From Deltaproteobacteria bacterium HGW-Deltaproteobacteria-2 (lineage in GTDB: Bacteria > Desulfobacterota > Syntrophia > Syntrophales > Smithellaceae): DNA of 64,000 nucleotides. How positions within the stretch are numbered: the stretch's first letter is position 1; the number at the start of each line of letters is the position of its first letter. Position numbers and translations under genes: made by a program. Positions 25,619 to 34,943 of the stretch are shown one piece after another. A model generated the notes under the pieces. That model had not been told where the DNA came from and did no database searches. It saw nothing but the letters and a program-made list of their open reading frames with translations. The DNA lies in contig PHBC01000005.1 in the NCBI GenBank assembly GCA_002840505.1, forward strand, positions 124,001 to 188,000, read 5' to 3'.

Positions 25619-27802
25619 TCACACCAAAATAAAAGAAAATACGGAGATCAGGAGCATTCCCCATGCAGTTGCATTCATGCCCATTAAGGGGATTAAAATT
25701 AAACTGCCTAAAAGTGAGCCAATACATCCGCCGATGAGATCAGCCGAATATAACGGTGAAATTATTTTTTTTTGATCTGCAACTTCATAAAGGCTGGTAT
25801 AGGCAAAAATGCCGGCTACTAAAAAACCCGTTATTGTCAGAAGGCATGCAATGATGACCAAGCCGGTAGAAATATTTTCTGTTATTTGCATTTCCGTGAA
25901 TACGCACAAAATACAGAATCCAATCAGCAGAGCGATGCCATACCATTGTAAAATTATTTTATTGTTTGTCTGACGCAGCATCGCTTTGTTAATTATAAAT
26001 GCGCCCAAAGTCAAACCCGCCATGAAACTCATCAGGAGCAGTCCTATGTCCTGATAGAGCACCCCGTGTTTAACCTGATAATAAAGGATGAGAATTGTTT
26101 CCATAACCATTCCCATAAATCCTGCTGCGGAAACCAGTAGTGCACGGCGGAGCGCAAGGCGGGAACGACTTAAAAGAAAAATGACAGGCAGAATGATGCC
26201 CAGTAGCAATAAAGATGGTTTAAAAAATCTTTTATCCATAATTGAAGACAGATCAAGAAGAGCGAGGCGTGGGAAAAATTTCGACAACCAGATTATGAAG
26301 GCGTATTGATAGCAAACCGGCCTACTGTCAGTATTGGGCAAGACTTTTTCTCTCGTGAGCAAATTTCTTATTTTGAAAAACCTGTCATTTGTAAAAAGGT
26401 AATTGATATAATTTGGTGAAATTAATCTTGTTGTTATTTTCATATCCAGTAACCGGCGGGACATGATCTCCGGTGAGTGAGGCAGTGTTGCGTGCGAGGC
26501 AGTCACAACATTGATTGTCCCCGGAAGAAAAAGTACTTCTGAAAAAACGGACTGCAGAGCGTTGTAGATACTGGCGTTGCGGCTGATGAGCGGCCTTGTC
26601 CACAAGTTTTCAGCGGTGCGGAGTCTTAATCCCAGAATTCCGCCCGTATTTAATTTTGCGGAGCATTGTTCAAAAAAATCCCGCGTATAAAAACGGTTTG
26701 CCTGTCCCGATGTTGGTTCCGGCATACCAACCAGAATAAGATCGTACGAGTCGCTTTTTTTAAGATACTGCCGTGGATCGGCAAATATAATATGTATGTT
26801 TGGCTCTTTAAGCGATTTTCGGATTTCATCAGGAAGATATGGTGTTGCCATATTTAACATGACAGGATTAAGTTCTACATAATCAATCCGCCTTGGTTTG
26901 TACTTTGCTATTTCACTGACAATTCCTTCGATTCCGCCACCCAAAATCAACACATCCTGCGGGTCGTGATGCTGAAGCGCTGTTAAATGGCAAAAGTATT
27001 CTGCATCTGTTCCTTCAGTTTCAAAGGCCAGAGCGTCATTTTCAAAAACAGACATCTGATTATAAAGTTTGGTTACGGTAATTCTGCCATATGGAGAATC
27101 ATTGCTTTCCAGTAGATTCGGGTGATTCCATGTAGTCATCCGGCGATCCAGAAAAGATACATTCCCAAGCAGCGACAGAAAAATGCAAACCAGTACAATC
27201 GATGTCCAGCGTAGAAGCGATTTGTTTAATCCTTTTAAAATTATTATAGAAATTATGACTGAAATAAGAGCACAAAAGAGTGCAATAGAACAATTACGTA
27301 GTCCCCACATGATAAAAAGTGTGGAAAATAATCCGCCGATTAATCCGCCCGCACTTTCAATAGCATAAGCAACAGCCAGTGTCCTGCCTGTTGTAACGTA
27401 GATCTTTGCTGTCCACTGGAATAGAAGACCGGACAATAAACCCGCGGGGAGAACGGAAATAACGGCAACGGTTAGTTGCTGAAAAAAGGTCAGATAAGCT
27501 CCGGGTACACCGCCCAAAAGAAGACGGCTGTAACGGATGAACGCGATATCCAGTGGTATGGCGATTCCCAAAAAGATAAAAAGTATTGCAATGTGATTAA
27601 GCGATGGAGAATGAATCCGGCGTCCGATAACTGCGCCTACCGCAGTCCAGAATAGCCAGATTCCCAAAGCCAACAGGTAAATCAGTTCGACTCCGTAGAA
27701 GGAAACGTTCAGTTCCCGAAGCAGGACAACCTGTCCCAGAATGGAAACCAATCCGATGGCGACAAGAGAAATGTTCATGAGATTATCTAATTTCAGATTC
27801 AC
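25619..27802 (-). CDS. Membrane-bound spermidine synthase-like protein (MFS-like/spermidine synthase fusion)
   Basis: 727 residues. Hydrophobic segments fill about residues 10-220 and 500-727; between them lies a Rossmann methyltransferase-like domain with VLILGGGIEGIVSEIAKY and DYVELNP, the nucleotide-binding motif of spermidine synthases, then YDLILVGMPEPTSGQANRFYT where the aminopropyltransferase active site would be (the usual D-x-x-D/P acidic pattern is changed). The family is known as fused MFS/spermidine synthase; its reaction is not established. Start is GTG 27802, or ATG 27778; neither has a strong ribosome site. It overlaps the upstream Memo-AMMECR1 gene by 20 bases, so they are one transcript. 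Confidence 0.82.
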   Translation of the reverse strand: MNLKLDNLMNISLVAIGLVSILGQVVLLRELNVSFYGVELIYLLALGIWLFWTAVGAVIGRRIHSPSLNHIAILFIFLGIAIPLDIAFIRYSRLLLGGVPGAYLTFFQQLTVAVISVLPAGLLSGLLFQWTAKIYVTTGRTLAVAYAIESAGGLIGGLFSTLFIMWGLRNCSIALFCALISVIISIIILKGLNKSLLRWTSIVLVCIFLSLLGNVSFLDRRMTTWNHPNLLESNDSPYGRITVTKLYNQMSVFENDALAFETEGTDAEYFCHLTALQHHDPQDVLILGGGIEGIVSEIAKYKPRRIDYVELNPVMLNMATPYLPDEIRKSLKEPNIHIIFADPRQYLKKSDSYDLILVGMPEPTSGQANRFYTRDFFEQCSAKLNTGGILGLRLRTAENLWTRPLISRNASIYNALQSVFSEVLFLPGTINVVTASHATLPHSPEIMSRRLLDMKITTRLISPNYINYLFTNDRFFKIRNLLTREKVLPNTDSRPVCYQYAFIIWLSKFFPRLALLDLSSIMDKRFFKPSLLLLGIILPVIFLLSRSRLALRRALLVSAAGFMGMVMETILILYYQVKHGVLYQDIGLLLMSFMAGLTLGAFIINKAMLRQTNNKIILQWYGIALLIGFCILCVFTEMQITENISTGLVIIACLLTITGFLVAGIFAYTSLYEVADQKKIISPLYSADLIGGCIGSLLGSLILIPLMGMNATAWGMLLISVFSFILV

Positions 27803-29321
27803 TAAATACTATAGCTTGAAAAGTTGATAATTGGGCATCCTTCTTCCAGCATCCCTTTTCCAGCCCGGATTTCCGGCAAAGATTGTCCAGCAATTCTTCG
27901 CGATTCCATTTTTGTTCCGTTGCCACTTGAGGAAGGAAAACGGCCTGATGACCTTGTTTATTGAGTAACACACCATCCTGACCGACAACGACATCGGTGG
28001 CTACTACTATTGGTTTAATTGGTGTCAGTACAGATATTTCTATTTCGATATCGCTTAGTTCATCTGCGGTTAACGGATTAAAACGAGCATCATTAAAAGC
28101 CGCCTGAATTGCCATAGTGCCGACAATTTTGCCCAGAGGCTCATCTCCGATGATGCGACCGATACAGCCGCGAAGGTCTCCTCTTTTCTTGAGCGTCACA
28201 AAAGCGCCACGCGGCTGCTGCAAAGCCGCGCTGAAATTTCTTGCCAGAGGAACTGTGTCAGTCGAAAACAGTCTTGATATGGTTTCTCTGGCAAATGAAA
28301 GTAGCATCTTTTTATCGGATGGCGTGAGCGACGTGGATGCATCGGTTTGTGCTGCTTGAGTGAACACGTTGGTATCCTTTCCTTCTTCATCTGCAGTTAA
28401 TACAATAGCGCCATAGCCCACGACACGTGAGCGTTCGCCGACAGAAGTATCTCCTGAATTGGCATAACTGATAATTGAGCCGCGAGTGGCGCTCAGAGAT
28501 TTTGCTGCTGCCATTGCCACTATGATGGGAGCTTCTCCGCAGGCGCTGGTATACAGGTTAGGAATATTTCTATTCCTGTGAGACTGCAAAGTATTTTGAA
28601 AAACTACTGGATCAAGTCCAGCGATAGCTGAAAGAGTTTCTCTGTCCACGATGTTTGCGTCCTGGGCAGACGGATAATGCGAAAGGTCTGAACTCGCGAT
28701 AATCAATGCGTTCTTGTTTTTTAAAATCTTTGCCAGAGCCTGGCCGAAACGAATACATGTTTGAATGTCCTGTGAACCGATAACAACGGGGACAATCTTT
28801 GCTTTAGGAAAGACAACCTGAATAAAAGGCACCATGACTTCGACGGAATGCTCAGATTCATGGAGTGTTTTATCCAGCATGCAATCGGCCGGATCCGCCT
28901 TCTTCAACAAATGGATAATATTCTTTTCTATCTGTGCCGTGCCCAGAGGAGTGCGAAAACCATTCCCAGGGTAAAGCGATATTTTCTCCATATCTGAGCT
29001 CGTATGCTTTGTTCCCAGGATGACGATAAAATCGTATTTCTGATTGGCCGCTTGCTTGAACCCGTCGGCGCAAATCTGACCGGAGTATATGTATCCGGCA
29101 TGGGGAACAATTATGGCAACAGGTTTTTTGATTTTGACAGGCAGAGCATCCTGAAGAAATTTTTCGACAGCAAGTTTCAGTTTGGCCGCTGATTCAGGAT
29201 AGAACTTTCCTGCGACAGCCGGTTCGCGAACATCTGAGTCCGAAACTTTATTCGCCTGGCAGGCCACGGCAAAACAAAAAATGATGACCAGCAGCACAAG
29301 GCTTAGTCGTAATATTTTCAT
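27783..29321 (-). CDS. AmmeMemoRadiSam system protein, Memo (B) fused to AMMECR1 (A), predicted lipoprotein
   Basis: 512 residues from ATG 29321, chosen because it gives an AGAGG ribosome site and an N-terminal signal ending AVAC, with Cys21 as likely lipid anchor. Residues 30-310 form the Memo domain (EPAVAGKFYPESAAKL, VPHAGYIYSG, DLSHY motifs; it resembles an extradiol dioxygenase fold). Residues 340-512 form the AMMECR1 domain with the hallmark LRGCIGRI. The two proteins are separate genes or a fusion in many genomes and co-occur with a radical SAM enzyme, as here. The function of the system is unknown. A signal sequence would place it outside the cytoplasmic membrane. Confidence 0.85.
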   Translation of the reverse strand: MKILRLSLVLLVIIFCFAVACQANKVSDSDVREPAVAGKFYPESAAKLKLAVEKFLQDALPVKIKKPVAIIVPHAGYIYSGQICADGFKQAANQKYDFIVILGTKHTSSDMEKISLYPGNGFRTPLGTAQIEKNIIHLLKKADPADCMLDKTLHESEHSVEVMVPFIQVVFPKAKIVPVVIGSQDIQTCIRFGQALAKILKNKNALIIASSDLSHYPSAQDANIVDRETLSAIAGLDPVVFQNTLQSHRNRNIPNLYTSACGEAPIIVAMAAAKSLSATRGSIISYANSGDTSVGERSRVVGYGAIVLTADEEGKDTNVFTQAAQTDASTSLTPSDKKMLLSFARETISRLFSTDTVPLARNFSAALQQPRGAFVTLKKRGDLRGCIGRIIGDEPLGKIVGTMAIQAAFNDARFNPLTADELSDIEIEISVLTPIKPIVVATDVVVGQDGVLLNKQGHQAVFLPQVATEQKWNREELLDNLCRKSGLEKGCWKKDAQLSTFQAIVFSESEIR

Positions 29322-29338
29322 TTTTTTATAACCTCTTT

Positions 29339-30529
29339 TTATGTCCACACACCGGCAATCTTTCGTTTGCAGAATTTGCAACAACCGTCCTTTATGTTCA
29401 TTTCTGTAACAAAAAATCCATGTCGCTTTACTACAGCCTTTTTACAGTTCGGGCAGTAAGTGTGATTTCCCGGATGATCCGGCACATTGCCCACATACGG
29501 ATAATGCATCCCTTTGCTCACGGCCATGTTATAGGCGCGCTCCAGTGTGGTAACAGGTGTGGGAGGGAGATTAAGCAACTGGTAATCGGGATGAAAGCGA
29601 GAGAAGTGAACGGGCACATCGGGGCCGACTTCTCCCAGTATCCAGTCGATAAGTCCCTGTAGCATTTTGTCGGAATCATTCAATGTGGGGACAACCAGAT
29701 TGACAATTTCCAGATGAACACGACTTTTTGCTATCTGTTTGATGCTTCTGAGCACTGGTCGCAATTCCGCCCTGCATACAGTGCGATAGAAATCCTCGCT
29801 GTAGCCTTTCAGATCAATCTTAATAGCATCCAGTGTTTTGCACATTTCCGCAAGAGGTGCCTCGTTCATGAATCCGCAACTTATCATTACACAACGAAGG
29901 CCCTGCTTTTTCGCGTCACGCGCAATGTCGGTGAGATATTCCGTAAAAACAGTTGGTTCATTATAAGTAAAAGCAATGACGGGCGACTTGTTGGCACGTG
30001 CGGCATCGATTATCCTGACAGGCGGCGTAAAAGAAACCTGATGATCTTCGGGTGATGATTGAGAGATTTCCCAGTTTTGACAGAATTTGCAGCTAAGCGG
30101 ACATCCGGCGGTGGCCAGAGAAAATGCTGCAACTCCCGGCAGGTAATTATAAAAAGGTTTTTTCTCTATCGGATCGATGTGAATAGATACGGGACGGCCA
30201 TAGACAAGGCTCTTCAACTCTCCATTGACGTTCATGCGGGTCCGGCAACGTCCGCGTTGACCGTTAACAATAGCACAGCCATTGGCGCAAAGAAGACATC
30301 TGACAATGGTTTCTTCTTTCGGGCCGCCTTTAAATGTGAGCGGCTTCCAGTAACGGGCCCGGGGAGCTGATCGAATAAGGTCCTCTGAATAAGTGTCTGC
30401 GAAAGCGATGCCTGAATCGTTGCCCAACAAATATTTCTGCCACGAGGGATCGCACAGAATCATTCCCGTGCCACCAACGGTTGTGGCAAGTCTGGTAAGT
30501 GTTACTAAAAAATCACGTCTTGAAAGCAT
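29339..30529 (-). CDS. AmmeMemoRadiSam system radical SAM enzyme with twin-arginine signal
   Basis: 396 residues from ATG 30529, preceded by AAGGAC; an upstream ATG at 30607 would add 26 residues. The N-terminus MLSRRDFLVTLTRLATTVGG has the Tat motif SRRDFL, followed by a hydrophobic stretch. The radical SAM cluster motif is CPLSCKFC (Cys143, 147, 150). Four additional N-terminal cysteines (78, 81, 85, 95) and a C-terminal CPNC ... CCKFC zinc-ribbon-like group are present. It resembles pyruvate formate-lyase activating enzymes in overall fold. It lies 17 bases upstream of the Memo-AMMECR1 gene. Substrate unknown. Confidence 0.87.
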   Translation of the reverse strand: MLSRRDFLVTLTRLATTVGGTGMILCDPSWQKYLLGNDSGIAFADTYSEDLIRSAPRARYWKPLTFKGGPKEETIVRCLLCANGCAIVNGQRGRCRTRMNVNGELKSLVYGRPVSIHIDPIEKKPFYNYLPGVAAFSLATAGCPLSCKFCQNWEISQSSPEDHQVSFTPPVRIIDAARANKSPVIAFTYNEPTVFTEYLTDIARDAKKQGLRCVMISCGFMNEAPLAEMCKTLDAIKIDLKGYSEDFYRTVCRAELRPVLRSIKQIAKSRVHLEIVNLVVPTLNDSDKMLQGLIDWILGEVGPDVPVHFSRFHPDYQLLNLPPTPVTTLERAYNMAVSKGMHYPYVGNVPDHPGNHTYCPNCKKAVVKRHGFFVTEMNIKDGCCKFCKRKIAGVWT

Positions 30530-30735
30530 GGCGTCCTTAAGAAATTTATCCAGGTAGATGATTGTTACACAATATTTGTATAATGGAATTATAGGAGAAA
30601 TAAGCATGCCAAGTCAATGGGCAATAGGTGTGGCTGGTTTTAATTGACATACAATCGTTGTTTTCTTATACTCTTTAATAAAAGCAAATTATTATCGATT
30701 AAAGAATATTTAACCGGTTTATTCTGGAGGATATA

Positions 30736-32838
30736 ATGGAAAAGCTATTTTACCCGGATTCTATTGCCATCATCGGCTTGTCGTCAAAGCCCAACAATAT
30801 TCCACGCCTGGTTCTGGAAAACCTCATCCGCTGGGGGTATAAGGGGCGCATCTTCGGTGTAAACCCGCGCTCCAACGATATCCATGTAGACGGTATCAAG
30901 ATGTACAAAGAAGTCAGTGAATTACCGATTGTTCCGGATCTCGTTTACGTTTTAATTCCCGCGAGTTTCGTGCCTGGTGCCATCGAATCATGCGGCAAAG
31001 CCGGCGTAAAACGGATGGCTATTCCCTCCGGCGGATTCAATGAAATGGGAGGAGAAGGAAAGAAGCTCTCTGACCTGGCTTTGCAGAAAGCCAGACAATA
31101 TGGCATTCGGTTTGTGGGACCTAATGGGGTTACTGTTGCCAATACAGCCAACGGTTTATGTCTTCCCTTCGTGCCCTCATTTAGCCCGCCCAAAGGGGGG
31201 CTTTCCATTATTTCCCAGAGCGGTGGGGTGGGTCTTATGCTCTGGAATCTAATGACCGACGAAAACGTCGGCATGGCCAAATTCGCCAGCATAGGAAACA
31301 AACTGGATTTGGATGAGGTAGATTTTCTGGAATATTTTGGACGTGATCCGGAGACCAAGGTCATCGGGATGTATCTGGAGAGCATCCCCAGGGGAGAGCG
31401 CTTTGTCGAGATTGCCTCCCGTATCAACAAGCCTGTGATCGTACTGAAATCCAACACGACCAATGCAGGTAAAAAGGCAGCCATGAGCCATACTGCGGCT
31501 CTTTCCAACAACGAAGCGATTATTGACGCGGCTTTCAAACGGGCGGGCATCATTCGTATTTATCATTTTAATGATTTTATCTCCGTGGCCAAGGCTTTTG
31601 ACCTGCCCCCAATGCGTGGGAAACGAATCATGGTCATGTCTCCTGCAGGTGGATTTACCGTTATGATGGCGGACCTCTGTGAAGAATCAGGCTTTGAATT
31701 TGCCGATCCAGGCGCCGCTTTTTACGACGAGCTCAAAAATTCGTCCAATGCCGGAGTCATCAATTTTTCCAATCCTCTCGATATGGGTGACATCTATGAC
31801 GCCATGGCTTATCCCCACATTTTCTTTTCCCTGATGCACAATGACAATGTTGACGGTGCTGTTTTTGTTACTCAATGGCCGGAAATGCCGCGTGGCGAGG
31901 ACATTTTTTATAAAATGTTTCACACGGACCTTTCCAAAGAGGTGACCGGAACGATTCTATCATCGGGAAAACCTATAGGGGCCTGCCTTTTCGGTCTCTC
32001 TTCGACCATTTCCCGCATCAAACAAAATCTTGATGTTCCTATCTTCAACAATGCAATCGAAATGATCCATGCCTTTGAAAAACAGCGCGACTATTACGCT
32101 AAAAAAGCGGAGGGTTTACCGATCTATACTTTGCCCGATGGTATTGAAATGGGGGCTGCCAATAACTGGATTAAAGGCAACGCAGGTGTAAGGGGAGAGG
32201 AGGCCCTGGAACTGCTGAGTCACTTTGGCCTTGCCGTTGCCGAATCCGCTGTGGCCAAAGATGATAAAGAAGCCATTCATGTGGCCGAACGAATCGGTTA
32301 TCCCGTGGTAATGAAAATCGTTTCGCCCGACGCCATACATAAATCCGAAGCCGGTGGTGTCATAACGGGAATTCAGAATGCGGAAGATGTTCGAAGCTCT
32401 TTCGGACGCATTCGGGAAAACCTTTACCGCTATAAGAAAGATGCCGATTTTCAAGGTGTGCGAATCATGAAACAGGCCGGTGAAGGCTACGATATGTTCA
32501 TCGGCGGGCAATTTGATCCCTCATTCGGTCCTATTGTTTCTTTTGGTTATGGTGGAATCTACATCGAGGTTTTCCAGGACATCGCCAACATCCTTTGTCC
32601 CGCCAATAGGCAGGAGATTGATGACAAAGTTCGAAAACTGAAATCCTGTAAAATTCTGCAAGGGACCAGAGGGAAAGGTGCGGGCGATATTGCCGGCTAT
32701 GTGGCCATGATCGAGAGAGTGACCCATCTTCTCCATCAGTTCCCTTCTATCAGAGAACTGGATATTAATCCTGTTCGGGTTCTTGCCGATGGGTCCGGTG
32801 TAGTCGCTCTGGATGCGAGGATAAGAATCGAAGCCTGA
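30736..32838 (+). CDS. ADP-forming acetyl/acyl-CoA synthetase, alpha-beta fusion
   Basis: 700 residues. The CoA-binding Rossmann domain (residues 1-125), succinyl-CoA ligase-like domains with the phosphohistidine motif SHTAAL (His252) and a C-terminal ATP-grasp domain (about 475-700, with GYPVVMKIVSPDAIHKSEAGG) follow the alpha-then-beta order of single-chain acyl-CoA synthetases (NDP-forming). The reaction converts acyl-CoA, ADP and phosphate to the free acid and ATP. In a fermentative or syntrophic cell this conserves energy from acetyl-CoA or other acyl-CoA. Ribosome site CTGGAGGA lies before the ATG. A CoA-transferase follows. Confidence 0.9.
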   Translation: MEKLFYPDSIAIIGLSSKPNNIPRLVLENLIRWGYKGRIFGVNPRSNDIHVDGIKMYKEVSELPIVPDLVYVLIPASFVPGAIESCGKAGVKRMAIPSGGFNEMGGEGKKLSDLALQKARQYGIRFVGPNGVTVANTANGLCLPFVPSFSPPKGGLSIISQSGGVGLMLWNLMTDENVGMAKFASIGNKLDLDEVDFLEYFGRDPETKVIGMYLESIPRGERFVEIASRINKPVIVLKSNTTNAGKKAAMSHTAALSNNEAIIDAAFKRAGIIRIYHFNDFISVAKAFDLPPMRGKRIMVMSPAGGFTVMMADLCEESGFEFADPGAAFYDELKNSSNAGVINFSNPLDMGDIYDAMAYPHIFFSLMHNDNVDGAVFVTQWPEMPRGEDIFYKMFHTDLSKEVTGTILSSGKPIGACLFGLSSTISRIKQNLDVPIFNNAIEMIHAFEKQRDYYAKKAEGLPIYTLPDGIEMGAANNWIKGNAGVRGEEALELLSHFGLAVAESAVAKDDKEAIHVAERIGYPVVMKIVSPDAIHKSEAGGVITGIQNAEDVRSSFGRIRENLYRYKKDADFQGVRIMKQAGEGYDMFIGGQFDPSFGPIVSFGYGGIYIEVFQDIANILCPANRQEIDDKVRKLKSCKILQGTRGKGAGDIAGYVAMIERVTHLLHQFPSIRELDINPVRVLADGSGVVALDARIRIEA

Positions 32839-33068
32839 ATTTCTGGAATAGATCAATATAGAAGTCATTAGATGCTTTCGACAAACAATTTTCTAAAAAA
32901 GTTAATTGATGAATTCTGAAAATTTCTAAAACAAAGAAGCCAGCAAGCTATATTTTTTTAAAGTAAAATGGTATAATTTGCCTCAATGAAAGTTATTATC
33001 CCTTTAATGCAGTGGCGTATTATATATGGTGTAATATTTTAACCTACAGATTGAAAAGGTAAAAATTT

Positions 33069-34928
33069 ATGTGGAAATATAAAGTAGTTCCTCCGGCGGA
33101 AGTCCTTTCTAAAATCGAACCGGGCATGGTTATTTTCCTCGGTACGGGCATGGCGGAACCGCGAATGCTGGTTAAACATCTTATGGCGTCGCACGAACCT
33201 AATCTGCAGGATTTAGAATTAATTCAATTGGTGAGTCTCGGAGATGCAATACCCATTGATGAAAGGTATTCGCGTAAATTCCGGTTGAAGACATTTTTTT
33301 CCGGCTGGATTGCTTCCGAGGCTATCAGCGCGGGTAGAGTGGATCTTATACCAAGCAGATTTTCACGAATACCCGGACTATTAAAATCGGGAGCCATCCC
33401 CATCGACGCGGCCTTCTTTCAGATTTCACCACCGGATGAAAACGGATACGCTTGTTTGCTGGGAGTGGACGTAGAAAGGCAGGCCATGGAATCTGCTCAT
33501 CTTGTTGTCGGTGAAGTAAATGCTCGCGCTCCCCGCATTATGGGAGATACCCTGGTTCATATGGATGAATTCGATTATTTTATCGAATCAACAGAGTATC
33601 CCATTTACATTCCCCGCTGGCCCGTGGCGGATATTTTTCTGAAAATAGCCGCGAATATAGCGACAATAGTTGAAGATGGAAGTTGTATAGCTCTCGGCAT
33701 CGGGCCGCTCTATGAAGCCCTGGCCGTTCAATTGGCTACAAAAAAAAATCTGGGGATTCACTCTCCTTTTTTCACTGATGCCTTGATGGATCTCGTAAAG
33801 AGCGGCGCTGTGACTAATCGCTATAAAGGCATTTTCCGCGGTAAAAGCTCCGCGTCTTATTTAATGGGTAGCGAAGAATTAATGAAGTGGCTGGATAGAA
33901 ACCCACTTGTCGAATTTCAGCCCGAAGATGTTATTATGGATCCGAAAGTGATCGGAACTAATGACAAGATGATAGCTATTCTTCCAGCAAGAAAGATTGA
34001 TCTGACGGGAAATGTCGCTTTGCATACCGGTAAGGGAAATATGAATGCCGGGCCGGGGAATGTACAGGAACTGTTGATGGGAGCTGGACTGTCGAAAAAA
34101 GGCCGGACAATATTTGGCCTTCCCAGCCGTAACCTTAAAGGCATGCCCAATATTGTCCTGTCTGTTGATAATATGCCTTTTCAGTTTACCAATCGAGAAT
34201 CCATGGATATGGTCGTGACAGAATATGGAGTGGCTTCTCTCATGGGCAAAACGATGCGGGAACGTGCGCTGGAATTAATTGACATTGCACATCCCGATGA
34301 TCGGGCTGAACTCGTCAGACAGGCTAAAGAGGCAAAATTGATTTATGCCGACCAGATTTATATTGAAGAATCAGGGTCACTGTATCCCGCTAAATTATGC
34401 ACTTTCCATGAATTTAAAGGTGGCCTGAAGGTTTGCTTCCGGCCAATCAAACCTTCTGATGAAGATAAAATGCGTCTTTTGTTCTATCGATTCTCAGATC
34501 AGTCAGTCTATTACCGGTACTTCACTTCCGTAAAGACAATGCCCCATAAAAAGATGCAGGAATATGTTAGTGTGAATTACCGCTTGAGCATGTCTATTGT
34601 AGGCACTATCGAGGTGGCCGGTACCGAAAAAATAATTGCCGAAGCGCGCTACGTTCGCACGAAACCGGATGCCTTTGCCGACACGGCATTTATTGTTGAC
34701 GAAGAGTATCAAGGCAAGGGCATTGCTTCTTATCTTTTTGAATTATTGATTCGTGTGGCTCGCGAGGAGGGTATCCGGGGATTTACTGCCGATGTTCTGG
34801 CTTCCAATAAAGCGATGTTGAAGGTGTATGAAAAATCGCCATTTCCTGTCCAGACCGTCTTGACAACTGGAATCTATGAATTAACCATACCTTTTACTTC
34901 TTCGTCGGAATTGAAGGAAAAGAATTAA
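33069..34928 (+). CDS. Acetyl-CoA hydrolase/CoA-transferase fused to GNAT acetyltransferase
   Basis: 619 residues. Residues 1-440 form the two-domain CoA-transferase of the 4-hydroxybutyrate CoA-transferase/acetyl-CoA hydrolase family, with a GIGPLYEALA segment and the VTEYGVASLMGKTMRERALELIDIAHPD block near the end. Residues about 455-610 form a GNAT domain with the acetyl-CoA motif region VDEEYQGKGIASYLFELL. The fusion is known in Desulfobacterota genomes. The first half should move CoA between acyl-CoA and acetate-like acids; the GNAT half may acetylate a protein lysine, an inference. It converges with the SDR gene, with 15 bases between stops. Confidence 0.88.
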   Translation: MWKYKVVPPAEVLSKIEPGMVIFLGTGMAEPRMLVKHLMASHEPNLQDLELIQLVSLGDAIPIDERYSRKFRLKTFFSGWIASEAISAGRVDLIPSRFSRIPGLLKSGAIPIDAAFFQISPPDENGYACLLGVDVERQAMESAHLVVGEVNARAPRIMGDTLVHMDEFDYFIESTEYPIYIPRWPVADIFLKIAANIATIVEDGSCIALGIGPLYEALAVQLATKKNLGIHSPFFTDALMDLVKSGAVTNRYKGIFRGKSSASYLMGSEELMKWLDRNPLVEFQPEDVIMDPKVIGTNDKMIAILPARKIDLTGNVALHTGKGNMNAGPGNVQELLMGAGLSKKGRTIFGLPSRNLKGMPNIVLSVDNMPFQFTNRESMDMVVTEYGVASLMGKTMRERALELIDIAHPDDRAELVRQAKEAKLIYADQIYIEESGSLYPAKLCTFHEFKGGLKVCFRPIKPSDEDKMRLLFYRFSDQSVYYRYFTSVKTMPHKKMQEYVSVNYRLSMSIVGTIEVAGTEKIIAEARYVRTKPDAFADTAFIVDEEYQGKGIASYLFELLIRVAREEGIRGFTADVLASNKAMLKVYEKSPFPVQTVLTTGIYELTIPFTSSSELKEKN

Positions 34929-34943
34929 ACAAAATCCTTTCAT

